Under the pieces are notes generated by a model that saw only the letters and a list, made by a program, of their open reading frames with translations, was not told the DNA's origin and did no database searches. The position numbers and the translations under genes are program-made. Below, one piece after another: positions 1 to 10,500 of a DNA stretch of 23,463 bases. Within the stretch, counting starts at the first letter, position 1, and the number at the start of each line of letters is the position of its first letter. Source of the DNA: Priapulus caudatus. Taxonomy: Eukaryota; Priapulida; Priapulimorpha; Priapulimorphida; Priapulidae. The stretch spans positions 130,000-153,462 of the forward strand of contig NW_014577183.1 in NCBI RefSeq assembly GCF_000485595.1. The letters are read 5' to 3'.

Positions 1-145
1 ATGTACGCTTTGGTAGTAAATATAATTTGTATTTATTTTCCATCGTTTTTAGCTCATCTGACATAGTCTAGATGCAGCTTGTAGAATCGCTGATTCGTCC
101 GTTCCGGTCGTCCGGTCGTCCGCGTCGTCCGGTCGGTCCGTCAAC

Positions 146-441
146 AGTTGGGCACAAATCTTAACCGCTCGACGTACGGTCACGATATTCGGGTCGTTGG
201 GGGGATCGTCAAAACGAGTTGGGATGTCGAAGCTGGGGTCAAAGCGTCCAAAGGTCAAAGAGGTGTAAAAGAAGGGGGAACATTCACTCCTTAACTTAAG
301 CGTATAGGAGGAATTGCTAGAATTGCGGCACAAATCTAAACGGCTCGACGCTAGGCTCGTGATTAGTCGGTGTATAGCAATCATGGTCAGAGGAAAAGCC
401 ATCACTCGTCCGAGAATTGGAGTCACAGCGTCAAAGGTCAA
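146..441. repeat. Two diverged direct repeats
   Basis: Two tracts, about 146-262 and 324-441, share the order 'ggcacaaatct(t)aa(c/a)cg.ctcgacg', a variable middle, then 'gtc.aagcgtc(c)aaaggtcaa'. The spacing is about 180 bp and they are clearly diverged. Both lie inside one minus-strand open frame (49-441), so each gives a related peptide with an LTF...R..V.I/L pattern. No domain was recognised. It could be an old tandem duplication or part of a transposon remnant. Confidence 0.45.
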
Positions 442-1263
442 TGGGCACAGGGCAGATTTTAGACATTTTTCTGAGGGACCATGGGTCTGACGGAGCGATT
501 GAAAAACTTTTTTGTTTCACGCTTGGCTGACCTAGCATTTTTATTGGCATTATTGAAGGACCATGAAATCTTACTATTCTGCTCGAGCTTGCGAAGAGTA
601 AGTGTCAGATTAACCTTTTGACCGCTCAAGAGGAGGGTAAACATTGGATTTGTTGACTGTCTGTTATGAAGGAATTTGACTGCTGGGTTTCGCGCCTAGT
701 AGAATCTTATAGCATGTCCTGGATGTTATGAGGCTACAATGTCACAGTGAAATTTTCAAAATAAGCTAAATTGGTTAAAGAAGGGTTTATGCTCGCTTAA
801 TATCGTATAATCATATATGGCATTCTGCCCTTACTGTCAGTATGTTAGCATGTATATGTTATGCCAGCTGCCAGTGAGCCTACTGCCAGTGCATGTGGTT
901 GGTGGACTGGAGTTTTTGCCTTAATTTGGCTTACAGGTGCCGTAAGCTCTCTATTGGCGGCAGACTGTAGGCTTGCAGTAGTAAATGATGAGTGCTTACC
1001 TTTCTGTCTTGTCAGATATTGTTGGCTAATACGTATTATGGGAGCTTCCATCTTTATCTGAATGACACTTTAAACGTCGCCGCCATCTTCGTGGCAACTT
1101 TCATAACGAAATCATCGAGGACATTTCATTTTAGAAGGTTCCTTGATACGCTATCCCTGCTCGCATTCCACTGGTTTCGGCCGTGTATGTGAAACACATT
1201 TGGGACTAACAGGCTTTTACTAGACATCCACCACTCCAGCCACAAGCAGTGCAAGCCGCAGTA

Positions 1264-1347
1264 GAGTTAGATGAGCGCTGTCGCTATGGCGGCACTTGTT
1301 TCATTGAAACGACCCAGTGGCTGTGGTCATTAGAGCTCATCTAACGT
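1264..1347. repeat. Short intronic inverted repeat (pass 1 copy)
   Basis: 'gttagatgagc' near 1265 pairs with 'gctcatctaac' near 1335, spanning about 80 bp. The cleaner copy at 6309-6392 has a 13-bp perfect pair. It may be a foldback or a small inverted-repeat element in the intron before the first recognised exon. Confidence 0.5.
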
Positions 1348-1382
1348 TTATTGTATGCTAAATTTATTTATTTATTTTATAG

Positions 1383-1543
1383 ATGCGTACACATGCCCAC
1401 AGGCAACTTTTTCGTGCGATTTCCAAGAGTTGTGTACCCGGCTACCACTAGCCAGAATACCAGATGTGGTGCCTCGGTATAAGATCCAAAGTGATGGGGC
1501 TGCTGAGAAATTTACCAGATACTAGTGAACAAACATTGGGATG
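1383..1543 (+). pseudogene. LRRC71: LRRC71 N-terminal exon, frameshifted copy (pass 1)
   Basis: The noisy counterpart of the exon at 6428-6583. The acceptor 'ttttatag' precedes it, and the donor is corrupted to 'gctgagta' where the other copy has 'gtgagta'. Several one-base insertions (an extra c in 'gccc', an extra t in a t-run, extra bases in 'ggggctgctgag', an extra g in 'ttggg') break the reading frame. Scattered single-base indels with nearly no substitutions fit sequencing error better than pseudogene decay. Confidence 0.7.
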
Positions 1544-4500
1544 GCTGAGTATAGGTTAGCTCTTTGTGAAGGTTCTGTGCATTACTCGTCGTGTTAGATT
1601 CGCAATTCTGATGGACATTGCTCTGCTAGTCAGCACAACCTATAACTTACCTATATGACATCCTTAATTTTTTCGTGCGCCATGCCACAATCTTGCACGA
1701 GTCCAGGCCCCAGGGGCAGCATTTCCTTGAATGAGAATTTATTCACCAACACCAATACCTGCTAGGGAGCAGTACTTTGTCCCTGAACTCATTTTTTTAT
1801 GCGCATGGTTGTGTGAGATTCATGTAGCCACGTATATATGTAAAAGCCATAACACAGCAAACTGACGATGGACTGGCCAGCTGGAAATTACTAGGTCCAG
1901 AACACTGCAAAAAATATACTGTCTATAGCCTTTTAACCAAACATTTGTAACGCGTAAAGAAAGAAGAGACGATGCAGTTTAACGTTCCTGTTTCAGAGAT
2001 TGCAAGATTTACCAAAGACATTACAGAACCAAAGGAAAATATGAATTCTTTAAGCCGAGTGTTCAGACTGATCACAGAGGTGATCGAAAACATGAAGCCT
2101 ATACTGAAATGCTTCATCAGAGGTACGCCCATCAGCATGTACGGTTACACAGGCACATGTCAGAGACATATTATGTCACCTAGTGTGTGATCCTGTGCCT
2201 TATCTGTATGACCTACTCGTATTTAATACATATACAACTGCCATAAAAGCACCTGCAAATAGTAGAGTGTAATCCATTGTAGTTATTTACACCTCATTTT
2301 CCGTGTTTAGGATGGAAGGTGGATAATTCCATGATGGAAGTTTTTAGTCATTGTTGGTGACACTTGACAAACTACACGCAATCAGTAGCGTAGTCATGAA
2401 AAGAAACTAAATAGGCTGTTGCGGTAGACTGGTAGTACTAGCTTAAAATCCATAAAAGTTACATTTCACCTAATTGACTGTATTTACACATTACAAAAAA
2501 TAATAGTGTAAACATTTATATGTTAGACATCACACATGACGCCTTGGCGCCAATCTCTATTGATGATTGTAGCCGAAGACTTATTACATCATTTTGCATA
2601 ACCAGCTGTTACAACATGTCATTTAGAATTTTCGAAAGCAATACTATATAACGGAACACACACTATATAAAAAAGTAATTAAAAACCCATTAGATGCGAT
2701 TTGTAATCGTTAAGGTAGATCCGGCGTGACTCATTCTTCATACCACCTGAGCCCCTTTGTGAAAATTATGCAATGGCTGGCATAGCAGTCGTTCATGTTT
2801 ATGTACTTAGATGTCTTTTCTTGCAGTTTTGTGGAATGCCAGGTCTTGAGGAAGACACTGTAAACTTATTGGCACGAGTCTTCCCAGTGCCATCTTCTCA
2901 GGTAGGGGGCCATCTCTATATCTATACATCTCACGAGAGCACCTACGACTTATAATCAGCATGAAACACGCCAAAAAATGCTTTGATTGATGAGTGAACT
3001 GGACGTAATTGTGTTGGTTTTCAGATGTTTATGGTACATAGTTTCAAATACACATGGTCATTGAAGATGTCACTTGCAAAGCTCAGGTGTTCTTGCCACA
3101 CTATCAGGAGTTTGTTATTGCAGATCAGTTGTACTAGATTCCAACCCTATCAAGGTTTCACCGTGGTGCAAATTATTGGTCCCTGAGAGCCGGTAAGAAG
3201 TAGTAAAACCGATATTGTGCCTTTCGCGCGTAATATTTTACTCTGGTGCATATAATTGAAATTAGGTAATAGGATGCATGGTGACAAGGGGATTTTATTT
3301 GTGAACGACCTATACATGAGATATACCTAATACATAATATACATAACAGCACAAAAATTTCTAGCTGTTACTTTTCTTGTTGCAGGCTGCAACATTTGTC
3401 GTTGAGCGTTCAACCAAATATCAGATGAAGGAGCGCGGCAAAACTTGGAGCAGCTCTCACTTCATTGCCAGCTCGTGCAACTAGATCTGACCGGCAACCT
3501 CATAGGCGATGCAGGCACAATCGGCTTAGCACAGGCATGTAGCCGAGTTTGCTTAAGTAGTATGCACCAGTTATTACTGCCAGTTATAAACCAGTATAAA
3601 TAACCAGTATTTAATAAACCAGCTAAGTAATAAGCCAGTATAAATACCAGTATTTATAAACCAGTATAAATAACCAGTATTGATAAACCAGTATAAATAC
3701 TGGTAGTTATAATAAGCCATGCAGTTTGATAAACCAGATAAATACTGTAGTATAAATAACCATGCAGTACTGATAAACCAGTATATAAATAACCAGTATA
3801 AGTGAGTAGTCATGCCACCAGTTGGTTGCCGCTAAGGGTATTAGTCAAGAGCATAGCGATACAACGCCACAACTTGACCTTGCAGGCGTTTATTTCGATT
3901 AAAGGCTCACAATGCGCATCAAAAACGCTAATTTCTGCCAGTGCTAAGACTAGCAATACTTCGTGTCATGCATAATCATACTACTTGCCATTGGCAAAAC
4001 AACTCTGAGTTCTCCTCCCAATTATCACTGCGAAGGCTGTCTGTATAAAAGGTACTTTGAAAATACCTCCAATGTTGTTGAAATTTCTCTGATGTTGTTG
4101 ACAGTTTCTCCCAATCTCCAAGGCAACCGTGCAGCGGCTGCGCGTAGTACAGCGGTACGGGCGCAAGCAAAGATAACAACATGTGACGTCACGTCACCAG
4201 CTTCGATGGCAATTTTGTTTTGGGAAACAGTCGGCGTGTTGCCGCCAGAATTGCTAGTTTTTCTCGCCTCTTTCTTGTTGGGTTTTAAGCAAACGCGCAG
4301 TGAAATGGGAGCAACTAGAGTTTATTTTGTCATAAGTAGTGTGATTTGCAGTGACAGCGAAGTATTTGCTAGTCTAGTACTGGAGAAATTAGCGTTGGGA
4401 TGGAAATGCGCCATTGTGTGCAGCGCTTTAAGCTGCCTTCGCGCAATCACTGGAACTCGCTGTTATAACACGTGCGTCGACTAGACTAGCTTTCTATCTT

Positions 4501-7500
4501 AATTCGTGTGTCCCAAAGTGAACCCCCCCGTGCGTCTCCGCTCGCAGGGCCTGAGAACGAATCGAACCTTGGTGAGCCTGTCTCTGCGAGCAACAGGGTG
4601 GGCGACGGTGGCGCCGCCGCCCTCGCCCACCGTCGTGTCGGAGTTTGCGCTGGAGCATGAGGAGGTGGTGCACCGACGCAAGCTGCAGGCCACGGCGCCC
4701 CACCACTGCCACAGCGTGAGTGAGAACTCGCCGCACGCTCACCCCCGCCGCCGTAGACGCTTATGTGTATACCTATGTATATATACACATAATATATAGT
4801 ACAGCGACGCAAGCTGCAGGCCACGGGCGCCCCACCACTGCCACAGGCGTGGTGCGAACTCGCCGCCGCGCTCACCTGCCGCCGCCTGATGTACTGCTTG
4901 TGTTATAATTATTAACCAGGGGTGTGGAACTAATGACAGATAATAACTCATACACATACAATGTACACATACATACACATGTATATACACATAATATAAG
5001 TATATAATAATCGTGCCCGACATGCATTAAAACGCACATATTTGTCATTATAGCACGTGATATATCCATCCTATACACCACCTATTTCGCACCTATTTGT
5101 CATTATAGCACGTGATATATCCATCCTATACACCATCTATTTCGTATCCTTACTGATATTCTTGCACAGGTGGTTGTGAACAGGACAATCAAATTTATAT
5201 TAATGGCACGGGATGCTAAGTGTAATAATCATGCAATTAACAGTCGTAATTATATAAGCGCATCTTACCTGAACTGCCGGGAACTTGGGCATAGATGACC
5301 TCATTTCTCTTTTCCTGCAGGAGGATCGAAATAAGGGACAGGCTTCTAAAAAAGACGACCAAAAGAATCGAAGGAGTAATGCCGAAAATACGAATCGTCT
5401 TTCAGACATCTTTAGAATATTTCTTTAAGTCTCTTCAAAATAAGGCAGAGGGTATTCTGATAAGATAGCGTAATGCACTGTGTACATAATTGTGTACATT
5501 GTACATAATTGTGTACATTGTACATAACTGCGTGTCATTGTACATAATTGAAAGTCAAGTTAACATACCAATTACAGCCAGCATAATGCCAGATGCCAGC
5601 AAGTCACCCAAAGGATCCCCAAGGTCGTCAAAGGAGAGACCGCCCTCACTGCACTTGCAACATGTGAGTATAATCACTTGTATGCTGTATGTGGCAGTGT
5701 TGGAAAGGGCAGCCCCATCCCCCAGTCCGAGACTAGTAACATTTAAGCAGGACCAATTTTCATGGATTTAACCATAGCTTATATAGTTAGTATACATCAA
5801 AAGTTTTGAAATCAGGACCAGCTTGGACTTATTTCCGAGACCGGCATAACCCCCTGCAATAAGGGAAATGTGAAGTCACGATCGCGCGCCGCACTGTCGC
5901 GTGATTCCTTTCGACTCTGTCCTGCTCACGTCACACGCACTATCCCGTCACATTTTTCATAAAGACTGTGAAATCGCGCCTTAGAGAGCGAACTGATCGC
6001 TGACCGACGCTGTGACGACTTCTCTTCGCCGCTCCAGGACGATGACAACGCGGAGATCGGGCACCCGTTCCTCGAGAGCGTGCGCTACAGGGACGGTCGC
6101 CTGTGGATCGTCGGCAACCGGCACCTGGCGAGCCTCAACCTGGCTCGCAACAACGTCACGGACGCCGGCGTCACGTCGCTCGTCGCAGCCGTCGAGTGCC
6201 AACGCGCGCTGCTCGGCTGGAACGGACCGCTGGCGTGTATGTGAACACATTTGGGACTAACAGGGTTTACTAGAATCCCACCACTCCACCACAGAGTCAC
6301 CGCAGTAGACGTTAGATGAGCGCTGTCGCTATGCGGCACTTGTTTCATTGAAACGACCCAAGTGGCTGTGGTCATTAGAGCTCATCTAACGTTTATTGTA
6401 TGCTAATTTATTTATTTATTTTCATAGATGCTTACACATGCACAGGCAACTTTTCGTGCGATTTCCAAGAGTTGTGTACCCGGCTACCACTAGCCAGAAT
6501 ACCAGATGTGGTGCCTCGGTATAAGATCCAAAGTGATGGTGCTGCGAGAAATTTACCAGATACTAGTGAACAAACATTGGATGGTGAGTATAGGTAGTCT
6601 TTCGTGAAGGTTCTGTGCATACTGTCGTGTTAGATTCGCAGTTCTGATGGACATTGCTCAGTCAGCACAACCTAATCTTACCTATTCACATCCTTAATTT
6701 CATGGCCATGCACAATCTTGCACGAGTCCAGGCCCCAGGGGCAGCATTTCCTTGAATGAGAATTTATCACCAACACCAATCCTGCTAGGGAGCAGTACTT
6801 TGTCCCTGAACTCATTTTTTATGCGCATGGTATCGTGTGAGATTCATGTAGCCACGTATATGTAAAAGATAACACAGCAAACTGACGATGGACTGGCCAG
6901 CTGAAATTACTAGGTCCAGAAACCTGCAAAAAATATACTGTCTATAGCCTTTTAACAAACATTTGTAACGTAAAGAAAGAAGAGACGATGCAGTTTAAAC
7001 GTTTCCTGTTTCAGAGATTGCAGATTTACCAAAGACATACAGAACCAAAGGAAAATATGAATTCTTTAAGCCGAGTGTTCAGACTGTCACAGAGGTGATC
7101 GAAAAACATGAAGCTATAACTGAAATGTTCATCAGAGGTACGCCCATCAGCATGTAACGTTACACAGGCACATGTCAGAGACATATTATGTCACCTAGTG
7201 TGTGATCCTGTGCTTATCTGTATGACCTACTCGTATTTAATACATATACAACTGCATAAAAGCACCTGCAAATAGTGAGTGTAATCCATTGTAGTTATTT
7301 ACACCTCATTTTCGTGTTTAGGATGGAAGGTGGATAATTCCATGATGGAAGTTCTTAGTCATTGTTGGCTGACACTTGACAAACTACACGCAATCAGGCG
7401 AGTGCATGAAAAGAAACTAAATAGCTGTGCGGTAGACTGGTAGTACTAGCTTAAAATCCATAAAGTTACATTTCACCTAATTGACTGTATTTACACATTT

Positions 7501-10500
7501 ACAAAAAATAATAGTGTAACATTTATATGTTAGACATCACACATGACGCCTTGGACCATCTCTGATTGATGATTGTACCGAAGACTTATTACATCATTTT
7601 AGCATAACCAGCTGTTACAGCATGTCATTTTAGAATTTTCGAAAGCAATACTATATAACGGAAACACACTATATAAAAAAGTAATTAAAAACCCATTAGA
7701 TGCGATTTGTAATCGTTAAGGTAGATCCCGGCGTGACTCATCTTCAATACCACCTGGAGCCCCTTTGTGAAAATTATGCAATGGCTGGCATAGCAGTCGT
7801 TCATGTTTATTGTACTTAGATGTCTTTTCTTGCAGTTTGTGGAATGCAGGTCTTGAGGAAGACACTGTAAACTTATTGGCACGAGTTCTTCCCCAGTGCC
7901 ATCTTCTCAGGTAGGGGGCCATCTCTATATCTAGACATCTCACGAGAGCACCTACGACTTATAATCACCATGAAACACGCAAAAATGCTTTGATTGATGA
8001 GTGAACTGGACGTAATTGTGTTGGTTTTCAGATTTTATGGTACATGACACATGGTCATTGAAGATGTCACTTGCAAAGCTCAGGTGTTCTTCCACACTAT
8101 CAGGTGTTTGTTATTGCAGATCAGTTGTACTAGATTCCAACCCTATCAAGGTTTCACCGTGGTGCAAATTATTGGTCCCTGAGAGCCGGTAAGAAGTAGT
8201 AAAACCGATATTGTGCTTTGCGCGTAATATTTTACTTGGTGCATATAATTGAAATTAGTAATAGGATGCATGGTGACAAGGGGATTTATTTGTTGAACGA
8301 CCTATACATGAGATATACCTAATACATAATATACATAACAGCACAAAAATGTTCTAGCTGTTACTTTTTCTTGTTGCAGGCTGCAACATTTGTCGTTGAG
8401 GTTCAACCAAATATCAGATGAAGGAGCCGCGAAACTTGGAGCAGCTCTCACTTCATGCCAGCTCGTGCAACTAGATCTGACCGGCAACCTCATAGGCGAT
8501 GCAGGCACAATCGGCTTAGCACAGGCATGTAGCCGAGTTTGCTTAAGTAGTATGCACCAGTTATTACTGCCAGTTATAAACCAGTATAAATAACCAGTAT
8601 TTATAAACCAGTAAGTATAAGCCAGTATAAATAACCAGTATTTATAAACCAGTATAAATAACCAGTATTGAGCCTGTCGCTGTCCTGCGAGGCAACAGGT
8701 TGGGCGACGGTGGCGCGCCGCCGCCGCTCGCGCACCGTCGTGTCTGAGTTTGCGCTGGAGCATGAGGAAGCTGGTGCACCGACGCAGCTGCAACGGCACG
8801 GCGCCCACCACTGGGCAGCCGTGAGTGAGAACTCCCGCACGCTCCACGACGCCCGCCGCCGTAGACGCTTATTGTATAACCTATGTATATATCCACATAA
8901 TATATTAGTACATGCTGACGCAAGCTGCAGGCTTACGGCGCTCCACCACTGGCCACAAGGCGTGCGTGAGTGTGCACTCGCCGCGCGCATGCCCGCCGCC
9001 GTCCGCGTTCAGCTTATGTGCTATCATATTATAGCAGGTGATCATGACAGATAATAATCTCAAGCACATACAGGGTTTCTGCCTCCAGGTTTTTTTAGTC
9101 CGGGCAGCATCCAGTACGAAAAGTCGGAAGATGCAAGCGCCGTAAGCGCAAAGACAACACATATAAAGAACAAAATCAACCGGGCCCTGCCCGCCAACGG
9201 GAATTTTAATTAGGGTCTGGATAGTCTGGAACTCAATTTTGGCATTCTGAGCAATACAACTATAAATCATTCTTTTTTATTTATTATAGACAGCAGAGTA
9301 TTGCCGCGGCAACGCACGAGTGCGCCGGGCACACCCGCACATTTGCCGCCCACTGTGGGCAGAACCCTGACATACAATGTACACATACATAGAAACAAAA
9401 AAAAACACACATGTATTACACATAATCATATATATAATAATCGTGCCCAGACATGCATTCAAAACCTTGGAGAACCCTTGCATTATGAAGCATATGCTTG
9501 TTATATGGCATTAACGTGGTTAGGCGCAATCGTTTGTACGTGCGGCCGTGCATATGTGGCCGTAAAGGTATAAGTAATGGGCAGTTCCACACATTATTCT
9601 CCTGAGCTGTATCGGTTTCCTTGCCTAGAAAGAGGATTTCTTACATTCAAACTAACATCAATCTAAAGTGTGCGCTAGCTTTTTTTTGGATGATATCATG
9701 AGTCTATCAATAGAACTACTTGATCGACTATAGATCGATATATGACTATCGACACTATAAGACAATAGACTATTGATAGACTCCTGATGATATGGAGAGT
9801 AGCGCTGATGCCATGTGTTATCTTCCTCAGTGTGGCTGTAAGATCGCTGCGTCTATCTTGCATTCCACCGCGGTTTGAAGCACTACTATTTTTCAGCCGT
9901 CGTTCCTCCGACCTCATGGACAGCCGCACAAGGAAGCGGCGAGGAGCAGCACATAATCATGTCGAGTAGAGGAGACAGAACACCCGTGTCAAAAAAGAAG
10001 GAAAAAGCCAAATAATTGTCATTCATAATATAACCATCCTAATTGCCCCCGCAAAACAGCCTATTTCGCCACCTATTTGTCATTATACGCACGTGAATAT
10101 ATGCGCATCCTATATCACACGAGCCTATCTTACGCACACATATTTGTCATTATAGCACGTGAAGTATATCGCATCTATACACCGACGCGATATCTTCGGC
10201 ACGATATTGCTCGATTATAGCACGTGTATATATCCATCCTATACACCACCTATTTTCGCAACAATTTGTCATTATACGCACGTGAATTATCCATACCTAA
10301 TACACGCATCTATTTCGCGACTATTGTCATTATAGCCATGATCATGATATATCCATCCTATAACCCCACCTATCTTCGTCGACGATATTTGTCATTATAG
10401 CACGTGCTATATCCTGCTATGCCAACACCTTAGTTTCGGCACCTATTTGTCATTATACACGTGATATATCCATCCTATACCATGCTATTTGCGCACCTAT

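Larger units (their letters stand above)
1..1382. other. Upstream region, no recognised gene
   Basis: No exon can be supported here. Open frames on both strands are short and show no family resemblance. The stretch should hold the first coding exon(s) of the LRRC71-like gene, because the first recognised exon starts in phase 1 and therefore needs an upstream donor. From about 1180 on, the sequence matches 6231 onward and so belongs to the duplicated tract. The first 1180 bases occur once in the window. Confidence 0.5.

Noticed and set aside
861-931. Possible first coding exon (MPAASEP...) ending in phase 1 before 'gtgccg'
   Set aside because: Phase would fit the exon at 6428, but the peptide is hydrophobic (WWTGVFALIWLT) and unlike a LRRC71 N-terminus, and the donor is weak.
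4184-4191. Palindromic CRE octamer TGACGTCA
   Set aside because: A single 8-bp site in an intron is expected by chance often enough, and nothing else around it looks regulatory.
3963-4484. 173-codon + strand open frame
   Set aside because: It lies in an intron of the LRRC71-like gene, has no family pattern, and the equivalent tract in pass 3 is not open.
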